Of a DNA stretch of 64,000 nt, positions 52,165 to 63,067 are shown in pieces; position 1 is the stretch's first letter, and each line of letters starts with the position of its first letter. Both the position numbers and the translations under genes were made by a program. Below the pieces are notes generated by a model. The model was not told the DNA's origin, ran no database searches, and worked only from the letters and a program-made list of their open reading frames with translations. This stretch comes from an uncultured Woeseia sp. (lineage in GTDB: Bacteria > Pseudomonadota > Gammaproteobacteria > Steroidobacterales > Woeseiaceae): assembly GCA_937925605.1 (NCBI GenBank), contig CALALV010000170.1:1-64000 (forward strand). The letters are read 5' to 3'.

Positions 52165-52998
52165 GTGGCGGAGCGCGTGCAGAAGCTCCTCGCCGCCGCC
52201 GGGCACGGTTCACGGCGCGAGATCGAGGGCTGGATTCGCGAGGGCCGCCTGACCATCGACGGCCGGGTCGCGGAACTCGGTGCTACGGTTGCCGGCCACG
52301 AGCAGTTCGCGCTCGACGGCCGCCGCCTGCCGGTCCGTACCGGCGACAGCCCGCACCAGCACCTGCTGTACCACAAGCCCGCCGACGAGCTGGTCAGCCG
52401 TCACGACCCGGACGGCCGGCCGACCGTGTTCGCGGCCCTGCCGCGCCTGCGCGGCGCCCGCTGGATCGCCGTCGGCCGCCTCGACCTGGCCACGACCGGG
52501 CTGCTCCTGTTCACGACCGACGGCGAACTCGCGAATCGCCTGATGCACCCGTCGCAGGCATTGCTGCGGCGCTACGCGGTGCGCGTCCATGGCCAGCCGC
52601 AGGAGGCGGATCTCGAGCGCCTGCGCCAGGGCATCCGGCTCGACGACGGCGACGCCGCGTTCGAATCGGTGGAGGCGGGCGGGGGCGACGGCGCGAACCG
52701 CTGGTTCCACGTCACGCTGCGCGAGGGTCGCAACCGCGAGGTCCGGCGCCTCTGGGAGGCGCTGGGCTACGAGGTCAGCCGGCTCATGCGCGTCGCCTAC
52801 GGGCCGCTCGAGCTGCCGCGCGGCCTGCGCCGGGGCCGGCACCGCGCGTTGCTGCCGGCCGAGGTGCGCGAGCTGTATCGGGCGGCCGGCCTGCCGGTGC
52901 CGGACGCCGGCCCGCGAAAGAAAAAGCAAAAAAAGTTTAAAAACAAAAAGAAAAAACGCGGACTTCGAGCGTTTTCTTATTGCGCGTCGAGGCTCTGA
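52165..52998 (+). CDS. rluB: 23S rRNA pseudouridine(2605) synthase RluB
   Basis: A 277-residue enzyme starting with GTG. An S4 RNA-binding domain (1-60) is followed by the RsuA/RluB catalytic domain, with the Asp in GRLDLATTGLLLF and the EGRNREVRRLW signature. A lysine-rich tail (KKKQKKFKNKKKK) follows about residue 250. The A-rich DNA of this tail is also part of the yciK terminator. The last 22 bases overlap the convergent yciK gene. Confidence 0.92.
   Translation: MAERVQKLLAAAGHGSRREIEGWIREGRLTIDGRVAELGATVAGHEQFALDGRRLPVRTGDSPHQHLLYHKPADELVSRHDPDGRPTVFAALPRLRGARWIAVGRLDLATTGLLLFTTDGELANRLMHPSQALLRRYAVRVHGQPQEADLERLRQGIRLDDGDAAFESVEAGGGDGANRWFHVTLREGRNREVRRLWEALGYEVSRLMRVAYGPLELPRGLRRGRHRALLPAEVRELYRAAGLPVPDAGPRKKKQKKFKNKKKKRGLRAFSYCASRL
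52953..52975. terminator. Terminator of yciK inside the rluB 3' end
   Basis: AAAACGC (52953-52959) pairs with GCGTTTT (52969-52975). On the minus strand it follows the yciK stop within two bases and leads into a T-rich tract. On the plus strand it lies within rluB codons. Confidence 0.7.
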
Positions 52999-53723
52999 CC
53001 GGTCGTGCCGACGCTGTCCGGGCCGAGCAGGTACAGGTAGACGGGCAGGATGTCCTCCGGGCGCTTGAGCCGGTCCCGGTCCTCGGCCGGGTAGGCGGCG
53101 AGGCGCATGTCCGTACGCACCGGGCCCGGGTTGATGCAGTTGACGCGCAGGCCGCTGTGTTCCTGCTCGGCCGCGAGGATCTGCGCCAGCGCCTCGGTGC
53201 CGAACTTCGAGACCGAGTAGGCGCCCCAGAAGGCCTTGCCCACCCGCCCGACGCCGCTCGACGTGAAGATGACGGACGGCGAGTCGGATTTTTTCAGCAA
53301 CGGCAGCAGCGTCTGCGTCAGCGCGAACGCGGCCGTCAGGTTCACGTGCAGGACCTTCTGCCACTCGCCCGCGTCGTACTGCTCGATCGGGGTCCGGCTG
53401 CCGAGGATGCCGGCGTTGTTGACCAGCGCGTCCAGGCGGCCGAACTCGCGCTCCAGGCTCTCGGCGAGGGCCTGGTAGGCCTGGCCGTCCGCCGTCGCGA
53501 AGTCCATGACGGCGATCGACGGGCTCTGCGCGCCGTCGATGGCCTCGATTTCGTCGTACAGGGCCTCGAGCTTGCCGGTGTTGCGGCCGTGCAGGATGAC
53601 GCGCGCGCCGAGGCGCGCGGCCTCGAGCGCGAGGGCGCGGCCGATGCCGCGGTTCGCGCCCGTAACCAGTATGACGCGGTCGCGCAGCAGGTCGTCCGGG
53701 TAACGGTAGGTCTTCGGGTCCAT
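52977..53723 (-). CDS. yciK: Short-chain dehydrogenase YciK
   Basis: A 248-residue Rossmann-fold oxidoreductase. TGANRGIG (nucleotide loop), NNAG, Ser in FTSSGVGR, and YSVSK (catalytic Tyr/Lys) are present. The opening PDDLLRDRVILVTGA and the NPGPVRTDMR region fit the YciK branch. The substrate is unknown. It sits with mupP and ubiG as in Pseudomonas, though here rmuC intervenes. Confidence 0.92.
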   Translation of the reverse strand: MDPKTYRYPDDLLRDRVILVTGANRGIGRALALEAARLGARVILHGRNTGKLEALYDEIEAIDGAQSPSIAVMDFATADGQAYQALAESLEREFGRLDALVNNAGILGSRTPIEQYDAGEWQKVLHVNLTAAFALTQTLLPLLKKSDSPSVIFTSSGVGRVGKAFWGAYSVSKFGTEALAQILAAEQEHSGLRVNCINPGPVRTDMRLAAYPAEDRDRLKRPEDILPVYLYLLGPDSVGTTGQSLDAQ

Positions 53724-53736
53724 GGGGCCTCGGGGC

Positions 53737-55071
53737 TTATTGCAGGGTCTTGCCCGGGGCGTCGCCGCCGGACGGTTTCTCGTCGTCGTCTTCGCTGCCG
53801 GGCTCGATCATCGAGCGCGGCAGGGATTCGAGCGGCTCGACGGATTCGAGCTCCTTTTTCGGCCGGATGCCGAGCTCGACGAACTTGCGCGCGCCCGGCA
53901 GCACCTTGCGCTCGAGCGAGCCGACCGCGCGGTTGTAGTTGTCCACGCTGCTCGCGAGCTGCCGGCCGACCTTGTTCAGGTGCCCGACGAAGGTGCCGAG
54001 GCGCCCGTACAGGTCCTCGGCCAGCTTGCGGATCTCCTCGGCGTTCTCGGCCAGCGCGAGCTGCCGCCAGCCGTAGGCGACGGCCTTCAGCAGCGCGACG
54101 AAGCTGGTCGGCGTCGCGAGGATGATCTGTTGCGACAGCGCGTACTCGATCAGCTCCGGGTCCTCGTTCAGCGCGGCGCTCAGGAACTGGTCGCCGGGAA
54201 TGAACAGGATCACGAACTCCGGGCTCTTGCTGAACTGGTCCCAGTAGCCCTTGCTCGCGAGCGTGCGCACGTGCTCGCGCAGCTTGCGGGCGTGGCGCTG
54301 CAGCTGCGCGGCGCGCTCCCCGTCGTCGCGGGCCTCGACCGCCGCCAGGTAGGCGTCGAGCGGCGTCTTGACGTCGACGATCAGCTCGCGCTCGTCGGGC
54401 ATGCGCACGATCATGTCGGGCCGGATGATGCGCTGGTCCTCGACGTTGTGGACCTGCTCCTGGAAGTCGCAGTGCTCGACCATGCCGGCCAGCTCGACCA
54501 GCCGGCGCAGCGTGATCTCGCCCCAGCGGCCGCGGACCTCGGGGCGGCGCAACGCCTTGACCAGGTTCTGGGTCTCCTCGGCCAGCGTGCGCTGGCTGAG
54601 CTGCATCGTCTCGAGCTGCTGGCGGATGCTGCCGTAGGCCTCGGAGCGCGACTTCTCCAGCTCGGCGATCTGCTTCTGCGAGGCCGCGAGCGCCTCGCGG
54701 ATCGGCTTGACCAGGTTCTCGACGGCGGTCTCGCGCTCGGACAGCTCGCGCTTCGCGCGTTCCTGCTGCGTGCCGAGGTTCTGCTCGGCGAGCCGCAGGA
54801 AGTTCTCGCTGTTCGACTTGAGCGACTGGTTCGCGAGCTCCGAGAAGGCGGCGGTGAGCCGGTTGGTCGCGGCGTCGAACGCGATGTCGCGCTCGCGCTG
54901 CAGCGCGTCCTGGTCCTTGATGCGGATCTCCTGCTCGCGCAGCAGCTGCTCGAGCCCGCGGGTGCGCCGGCGGGTCAGGAGCCAGCTCGCGAGCGCACCA
55001 ATCACGAGGCCGAGCGCGAGCATCGGCAGCCCGTAGTCGATCAGCGCCGGGTGCAGGGTCAGCGTGGCCAT
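53737..55071 (-). CDS. rmuC: DNA recombination protein RmuC
   Basis: A 444-residue protein. An N-terminal membrane helix (about 13-30) is followed by long coiled coil (35-170) and a PD-(D/E)XK-type nuclease-like domain (about 200-350) with the family marks RGRWGEITLRRLVELAGM, RPDMIVRMPDERELIVDVKTPLDAY (in part) and FVILFIPGDQFL. It limits inversions at short inverted repeats. It lies between mupP and yciK, an insertion relative to the Pseudomonas order. Confidence 0.94.
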   Translation of the reverse strand: MATLTLHPALIDYGLPMLALGLVIGALASWLLTRRRTRGLEQLLREQEIRIKDQDALQRERDIAFDAATNRLTAAFSELANQSLKSNSENFLRLAEQNLGTQQERAKRELSERETAVENLVKPIREALAASQKQIAELEKSRSEAYGSIRQQLETMQLSQRTLAEETQNLVKALRRPEVRGRWGEITLRRLVELAGMVEHCDFQEQVHNVEDQRIIRPDMIVRMPDERELIVDVKTPLDAYLAAVEARDDGERAAQLQRHARKLREHVRTLASKGYWDQFSKSPEFVILFIPGDQFLSAALNEDPELIEYALSQQIILATPTSFVALLKAVAYGWRQLALAENAEEIRKLAEDLYGRLGTFVGHLNKVGRQLASSVDNYNRAVGSLERKVLPGARKFVELGIRPKKELESVEPLESLPRSMIEPGSEDDDEKPSGGDAPGKTLQ

Positions 55072-55075
55072 AGCG

Positions 55076-55777
55076 CTAGCCTAACTCGCCGACGAGCAGT
55101 TGCGTGAGCTCGTCCGGCGTGCGGACGAGGACATCCGCCTGCCAGGCGGCCGGATCGTCGTCGGCCGTAATGTAACCCCAGCCGGCGGCCACGGTGGCCA
55201 TGCCGGCCGCGCGCCCGGCCTCGATGTCGCGCAACGCGTCGCCGACGTAGACCACGCGGCCGGGCTCGACACCGAGCTGGCGGCTCGCGAGCAGCATCGG
55301 CGCCGGGTGCGGCTTGCGCTGCGGCAGCGTGTCGCCGCTGATCGCGCAGCCGAGCCGCGGGGTCAGCGCGAGCTCGGCCAGCAGCGCATCGGTGAGCGCG
55401 CGCGGCTTGTTGGTCACGACGCCCCACGGGCTGCCGCGCCGGTCGAGCTCGTCGAGCAACGCGTCAAGGCCGGGGAAGACCCGCGAGCGGGCTGCGAGGG
55501 TCTGCCGGTAGCGGTCGAGGAAATTGCCGTGCAGCAGCTCGCGGGTAGCCTCGTCGACGTCCGGGAACGCGAGCCGGATCAGCCCTGCGGCGCCGTTCGA
55601 CACGTTGGAGCGGGCGAGCTCGTAGTCGACCGGCACGTCGCCTCTCGCAGCCTGCAGCGCCGTCAGCGCCGCGACCATGTCGGGCGCCGTGTCGACCAGG
55701 GTACCGTCGAGATCGAACAGGACAGCGTCAACGGGGCGGCCGAAGCGGCCGTTGGGGTTGCGGCCGCGCTGCGTCAC
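55076..55777 (-). CDS. mupP: HAD phosphatase, probable MurNAc-6-phosphate phosphatase MupP
   Basis: A 233-residue HAD type IA phosphatase. DLDGTLVDTAPD gives the nucleophile Asp and cap start, TNKP the Thr/Ser motif, and GDALRDIEAGRAAGM the Mg-binding loop. By sequence alone it could be phosphoglycolate phosphatase (Gph). The position next to ubiG, with yciK nearby, is that of MupP in Pseudomonas, which acts in peptidoglycan recycling. Its GTG start overlaps the ubiG stop. Confidence 0.78.
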   Translation of the reverse strand: MTQRGRNPNGRFGRPVDAVLFDLDGTLVDTAPDMVAALTALQAARGDVPVDYELARSNVSNGAAGLIRLAFPDVDEATRELLHGNFLDRYRQTLAARSRVFPGLDALLDELDRRGSPWGVVTNKPRALTDALLAELALTPRLGCAISGDTLPQRKPHPAPMLLASRQLGVEPGRVVYVGDALRDIEAGRAAGMATVAAGWGYITADDDPAAWQADVLVRTPDELTQLLVGELG

Positions 55778-56490
55778 GAGTCGTCCGGCCGGCGGAAGTG
55801 CATCAGGTAGTTCACGTCGAGCCCGCGATCGAGCCGGTATTCGCGGGTCAGCGGGTTGTAGTGCAGGCCGATGCTGTCCGCGAGCTCGAGGCCGGCCGCG
55901 CGGCCCCAGGCGTCGAGCTCGGACGGGCGGATGAACTTCTCGTACTCGTGGGTGCCGGCCGGCAGCAGCCGGAGCAGGTATTCGGCGCCCACGATCGCGA
56001 ACAGGAAGGCCTTCGGGTTGCGGTTGATCGTCGAGAAGAACAGGTTGCCGCCGGGGCGCACGAGCGTGGCGCAGGCGCGGACGACGGCGGCGGGGTCCGG
56101 TACGTGCTCGAGCATCTCGAGGCAGGTCACGGTGTCGTAGCGTCCGGCGTGCTCGCTGGCGAAGTCCTCGGCGGTCGCGCGCGCATACTCGACCTCATGG
56201 CCCGACTCGGCGAGGTGCAGCCGGGCCACGGCGAGCGGACCCTCGGCCATGTCGATGCCGGTCACCTGCGCGCCGCCCGCGGCCATCGCCTCGGCCAGGA
56301 GGCCACCGCCGCAGCCGACGTCGAGCACGCGCGCGCCGGCCAGCGGTGCGCGCTGGCGGATGAAATCGAGCCGCAGCGGGTTGATCTGGTGCAGCGGGCG
56401 GAACTCGCCCTCCGGGTCCCACCAGCGCGAGGCCAGCGCGTCGAACTTCGCGATCTCGGCGTCATCGATGTTGAGTCGGGTTTCGGGCAC
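55774..56490 (-). CDS. ubiG: Ubiquinone biosynthesis O-methyltransferase UbiG
   Basis: A 238-residue SAM-dependent methyltransferase acting on two steps of ubiquinone synthesis. LDVGCGGGLLAEA is the SAM loop; ASRWWDPEGEFRPLHQINPLR is the diagnostic N-terminal stretch (in part), with CLEMLEHVPDP and FFSTINRNPKAF. The GTG at 56490 with GGAG 5 bases upstream is preferred over the longer frame. It is coupled to mupP by overlapping stop/start codons. Confidence 0.94.
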   Translation of the reverse strand: MPETRLNIDDAEIAKFDALASRWWDPEGEFRPLHQINPLRLDFIRQRAPLAGARVLDVGCGGGLLAEAMAAGGAQVTGIDMAEGPLAVARLHLAESGHEVEYARATAEDFASEHAGRYDTVTCLEMLEHVPDPAAVVRACATLVRPGGNLFFSTINRNPKAFLFAIVGAEYLLRLLPAGTHEYEKFIRPSELDAWGRAAGLELADSIGLHYNPLTREYRLDRGLDVNYLMHFRRPDDS

Positions 56491-56504
56491 GTCGTCTCCG
56501 TTGT

Positions 56505-57830
56505 TCAGGGTGTGGCCGCGGCGATCCGCTGGCGCCACTCGCGGCTGCGGGCCTGGATTTCGTCCGTGTCCACGTGCAGGAGTTCACCGTTTTCCAGCTG
56601 GTGGCGGCCGCCGACCCAGACGTCGCTGACCTGTTCCGCGTGGGCAGTGTAAACGAGCTGCGACACCGGGTCGTAGACGGGCTGGCTGTTCAGCCGCTCG
56701 AGGTCGACGCAAGCGATGTCGGCCCACTTGCCGGGTTCCAGCGAACCGGTCTCGGCCTCGATGCCGAGCGCGGCAGCCCCGTCCAGCGTGGCCATGCGTA
56801 CCGCGGCCGAGGCGGGCAGCGCGGCCGCGTCCTGCCGCGTCGCCTTGGCGAGCAGCGCGGCGGTCCGCAGTTCGCCGAGCAGCTCGAGCTCGTTGTTGCT
56901 CGCCGCCCCGTCGGTGCCGAGGCCGACCGTGATCCCGGCCCGGCGGTAGCGTTCGACGTCCGCGATGCCGCTCGCGAGCTTCAGGTTGGAGCGCGGGCAG
57001 TGGACGATCGCCGCGCCGCGTTCCGCGCACTGCGCGATCTCGTCCTCGTCGAAGTGCACGGCGTGCACGGCGGTGAGCGTCGCGTTGACGAAGCCGAGCC
57101 GGGCGAGACGGGCGAACGGCCGTTCGCCGCTGCGCTCGAGCTCGTCCGCGATTTCCCGCGCGGACTCGTGCAGGTGGATCTGCACGCGGCTGTCGAGCTG
57201 GTCGGCAAGCACCCGCAGCCGGGCAAAGGTCTCGTCCGTCACCGCCGCGGTCGAGTGCGGTGCGAACGCGGCCGTGATCAGCGGCTGGTCTGCGTAGCGG
57301 TCGTGGACCAGTTCCGCGCCCTTGCTCAGGCACTCGGCGGCGTCGCCGGCCCACGGCGTCGCGAACTCGACGACCGGCGTGGCGACGACGGCGCGCATCT
57401 GCAGCTCGACGGCGGCCTCGGCGACGGCTTCCGGGAAGAAGTACTGGTCGCCGAAACAGGTGATGCCGGCGCGCAGCATCTCGGCTATCGCGTGGCGGGT
57501 GCCGTCGCGCACCATCCCCGCGCTGACCGCCCGGCGCTCGGCCGGCCAGATACGCTCGGTCAGCCAGCGCTCGAGCGGCAGGTCGTCGCCGTAGCCGCGG
57601 AACAGCGTCATCGCGGCGTGGGTGTGCGCGTTGACGAAGCCCGGGATCAGCAGGTGTCCCGGTCGTTCGACGAGCGCGCCGGGCCGGAACTGCTCGCGGG
57701 CGGCCGCGGCCGGCAGGATGTCGAGAATCCGCCCGTCGCGGATCGCGACGGCGCAGTTTTCGAGCAGGCGGTCGTCGGCGTCGACCGGCAGGCACCAGGC
57801 CGCCTCGATCAGGGTGTCGCATTGCTGCAT
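56505..57830 (-). CDS. mtaD: 5-methylthioadenosine/S-adenosylhomocysteine deaminase-type amidohydrolase
   Basis: A 441-residue amidohydrolase of the TRZ/ATZ group. Metal ligands appear in NAHTHAAM, then a His in HLHES, a His in AVHAVHFDED, and an Asp in LGTDGAASNN. These match MtaD, which deaminates methylthioadenosine in purine/methionine salvage. Its position upstream of ubiG matches the conserved order. It is divergent from gyrA. Confidence 0.88.
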   Translation of the reverse strand: MQQCDTLIEAAWCLPVDADDRLLENCAVAIRDGRILDILPAAAAREQFRPGALVERPGHLLIPGFVNAHTHAAMTLFRGYGDDLPLERWLTERIWPAERRAVSAGMVRDGTRHAIAEMLRAGITCFGDQYFFPEAVAEAAVELQMRAVVATPVVEFATPWAGDAAECLSKGAELVHDRYADQPLITAAFAPHSTAAVTDETFARLRVLADQLDSRVQIHLHESAREIADELERSGERPFARLARLGFVNATLTAVHAVHFDEDEIAQCAERGAAIVHCPRSNLKLASGIADVERYRRAGITVGLGTDGAASNNELELLGELRTAALLAKATRQDAAALPASAAVRMATLDGAAALGIEAETGSLEPGKWADIACVDLERLNSQPVYDPVSQLVYTAHAEQVSDVWVGGRHQLENGELLHVDTDEIQARSREWRQRIAAATP

Positions 57831-57883
57831 GGGCTGTCCCGGTCCGGCATGAAACGGGCGTCGGCGCGCCCGGAAGGGGCGCT

Positions 57884-57889
57884 AGTATA
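57884..57889 (-). promoter_or_regulatory. Candidate -10 box of the mtaD operon
   Basis: TATACT on the minus strand, about 54 bases before the mtaD ATG. The -35 region is GC-rich and unclear. Confidence 0.35.
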
Positions 57890-57979
57890 ACCGCCTCTCC
57901 GGGCGCCGGCAGCGGCGCTCCCGACGGGCGCCGAGTCCTTGAAAAAACTCGGAAAACCGTATGGTGCGGACGGGGTCTG

Positions 57980-57988
57980 TGGTATGCT
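57980..57988 (+). promoter_or_regulatory. Extended -10 element before gyrA
   Basis: TGG followed by TATGCT (57983-57988) forms an extended -10. No good -35 is seen. The leader would be about 130 bases. Confidence 0.4.
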
Positions 57989-58126
57989 TTCGGCTTCGGT
58001 TCCGCAGGCCGGAAAGGGAGCCTCCCGGGGCCCGCGGCAAGCCTTGAAAATCTCGTTTTTTCCCAGTACCGAAGGTCGCGATTCCGCTCCTCGTCGAACG
58101 GGACCGCCCATGAGTTGTGAGCGAAC

Positions 58127-60667
<2,541 letters not shown>

Positions 60668-60735
60668 AGCCGTCACACAAGCCCGCTAAGTTCCGTCATT
60701 CCGCTCCCGCTCGCCTCCACCCGACAGGACGCCCG

Positions 60736-61818
60736 ATGGCCCGTGTCTTTAATTTCAGCGCCGGTCCTGCCGCGCTGCCCGACCCCGTACTCGACCGCAT
60801 TCGCGACGACATTCCCGACTGGCAGGGCTCCGGCATGTCGGTCATGGAGGTCTCGCACCGCGGCAAGGCCTTCATCGCCGTTGCCGAGAAGGCCGAGTCC
60901 GACCTGCGCCGTCTGCTCGCGATCCCGGACGACTACGCCGTGCTGTTCGTGCAGGGCGGGGCGACGCTGCAGTTCGCGGCGGCGCCGCTCAACCTCGCCG
61001 GGCCGGGCGACACCGCGGACTACCTGCAGACCGGCAGCTGGGGCAAGAAGGCGGTCAAGGAGGCCGGGCTGCACTGCCGGGTCAACGTCGCCGCCTCCAG
61101 CGAGGGCGACGGGCACACGTCGATTCCGGCGCAGGACACCTGGCAGCTGACCAAGGGCGCCGCCTACCTGCACTACACGCCGAACGAGACGATCGGCGGC
61201 GTGGAGTTCCATTTCGTCCCGGAGGCCGGCAACGTGCCGCTGGTGGCGGACATGTCGAGCACGATCCTGTCGCGGCCGCTCGACGTCAGCCGCTTCGGCG
61301 TCATCTACGCCGGTGCGCAGAAGAATATCGGGCCGGCGGGCCTGACCGTCGTCATCGTCCGCCGCGACCTGCTCGAACGCCACCGCGAGGGCATGCCGAC
61401 GCTGTTGACCTGGAAGGCCTACGCGGAGTCGGACTCGATGACCAACACGCCGCCGACCTTCGCCTGGTACGTGGCCGGGCTCGTGTTCGAGCACCTGCTC
61501 GCCGCCGGTGGGCTGGACGCAGTCGCCGAGGTGAACCGGCGCAAGGCCGACAAGCTCTACGCGGCGATCGACGACTCGGCGTTCTACTCGAACCCGGTGG
61601 CGAAGGATGCCCGCTCGTGGATGAACGTGCCGTTCGTGCTCGCCGACCCGTCGCGGGACGGCGAGTTCCTTGCGCTCGCAGACGAGGCCGGCCTGAAGAA
61701 CCTGAAGGGCCACCGCTCCGTCGGCGGCATGCGCGCCTCCATCTACAACGCGATGCCGGAAGCAGGTGTCGACGCCCTGATCGATTTTATGCGCGACTTC
61801 GAAAAGTCGCGGGCCTGA
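60736..61818 (+). CDS. serC: Phosphoserine aminotransferase
   Basis: A 360-residue PLP enzyme for serine and pyridoxine synthesis. FNFSAGPAALP opens the protein. The PLP Lys lies in YAGAQKNIGPAG, and the C-terminal GHRSVGGMRASIYNAMP is diagnostic. The ATG at 60736 gives the family start; the open frame extends into gyrA without similarity. It sits in a gyrA-serC-serA-pheA run. Confidence 0.96.
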   Translation: MARVFNFSAGPAALPDPVLDRIRDDIPDWQGSGMSVMEVSHRGKAFIAVAEKAESDLRRLLAIPDDYAVLFVQGGATLQFAAAPLNLAGPGDTADYLQTGSWGKKAVKEAGLHCRVNVAASSEGDGHTSIPAQDTWQLTKGAAYLHYTPNETIGGVEFHFVPEAGNVPLVADMSSTILSRPLDVSRFGVIYAGAQKNIGPAGLTVVIVRRDLLERHREGMPTLLTWKAYAESDSMTNTPPTFAWYVAGLVFEHLLAAGGLDAVAEVNRRKADKLYAAIDDSAFYSNPVAKDARSWMNVPFVLADPSRDGEFLALADEAGLKNLKGHRSVGGMRASIYNAMPEAGVDALIDFMRDFEKSRA

Positions 61819-61836
61819 CCGCTGCCGGGAACCCAC

Positions 61837-63015
61837 ATGCTCAAAGTCCAGACGCTCAACAATATCGCCGTCGCCGGCCTGCGGCGCCTGCCGCGCAACC
61901 TCTACGAGGTCTCGTCGGAGTCGGCGAGCCCGGATGCGATTATCCTGCGTTCCTTCAACATGCACGACATGGACATACCGGGAAGCGTCGAAGCGGTCGC
62001 GCGCGCCGGTGCGGGCGTGAACAACATCCCGATCGATCGCCTGAGCAAGCGCGGCGTGCCGGTATTCAACGCGCCCGGCGCGAACGCGAACGCGGTCAAG
62101 GAGCTGGCCGTCGCCGGCCTGCTGCTCGCGGCCCGCAACATCTGCGACGCGAGCGACTACGTGAAATCGCTCGATGCGAGCGGCGACGAGCTGTCGAAAG
62201 CCGTCGAGGCCGGCAAGAAGCAGTTCGTCGGCTTCGAGCTGCCCGGGCGCACGCTCGGCGTGATCGGCCTCGGCGCGATCGGCGTCGAGGTCGCGAACGT
62301 CGCACTGTCGCTGGGCATGAAGGTCGTCGGCTTCGACCCGAAGGTCACGGTCAAGCGGGCCTGGCAGCTGTCGCCGGGCGTGCGCCAGGTAGAGACGCTC
62401 GACCGGTTGTTCAAGGAGTCCGACTTCGTCAGCGTGCACGTGCCGTTGGTCGACGGCACGCGCGGTCTCGTCAACCGCGACCGGCTGGCGCTGATGAAAA
62501 AAGGCAGCGTGCTGATCAACTTCGCGCGCGGCGGCGTCGTCGACACCGCGGCGGCGATCGAGGCCCTGGACGCCGGCATCCTGCACCGCTACGTCTGCGA
62601 CTTCCCGTCGCCCGAACTGATCGCGCACCCCAAGGCGATCGCGCTGCCGCACCTCGGCGCCTCGACCCACGAGGCCGAGGAGAACTGCGCGATCATGGTC
62701 GCCGAAAACCTCAGGGAGTACCTCGAGAACGGCAACATCCGCTCGGCCGTCAATTTCCCCGAGGCGGTGATGCCGCGCACGGACGCGTGGCGCATCACGA
62801 TCGCGAACGCGAACGTGCCGAACATGGTCGGCCAGATCTCGACCAGCCTCGCGGCAGCCGGGCTGAACATCGCCGACCTGCTGAACAAGTCGCAGGGCGA
62901 GCTCGCCTACACCGTCGTCGATCTCGACGGCCCGGTGCCGGACGAGACGCTGGCCGCGATCAGCCGCATCGAGGGCGTCCTGCGATTGCGAAATCTGGGC
63001 AAGCCGATATCCTGA
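61837..63015 (+). CDS. serA: D-3-phosphoglycerate dehydrogenase
   Basis: A 392-residue NAD-dependent dehydrogenase for the first step of serine synthesis. The NAD loop is LGAIGVEVANVA, the catalytic Arg is in FARGGVVD, and the His is in LPHLGASTHEAEEN. A C-terminal ACT-like domain (about 320-392) fits the serine-regulated form. It lies between serC and pheA, only 18 bases after serC, which puts two successive serine enzymes in one transcript. Confidence 0.93.
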   Translation: MLKVQTLNNIAVAGLRRLPRNLYEVSSESASPDAIILRSFNMHDMDIPGSVEAVARAGAGVNNIPIDRLSKRGVPVFNAPGANANAVKELAVAGLLLAARNICDASDYVKSLDASGDELSKAVEAGKKQFVGFELPGRTLGVIGLGAIGVEVANVALSLGMKVVGFDPKVTVKRAWQLSPGVRQVETLDRLFKESDFVSVHVPLVDGTRGLVNRDRLALMKKGSVLINFARGGVVDTAAAIEALDAGILHRYVCDFPSPELIAHPKAIALPHLGASTHEAEENCAIMVAENLREYLENGNIRSAVNFPEAVMPRTDAWRITIANANVPNMVGQISTSLAAAGLNIADLLNKSQGELAYTVVDLDGPVPDETLAAISRIEGVLRLRNLGKPIS

Positions 63016-63067
63016 TCCGGAGCCCGGGCCCGCCGCCGGGCCGGCCGAGAGGTGCCTGGACGCCCGC

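Noticed and set aside
50361..52940. 859-residue plus-strand open frame across scpA-scpB-rluB
   Set aside because: It is an Arg/Ala-rich shadow frame of three well-recognised genes.
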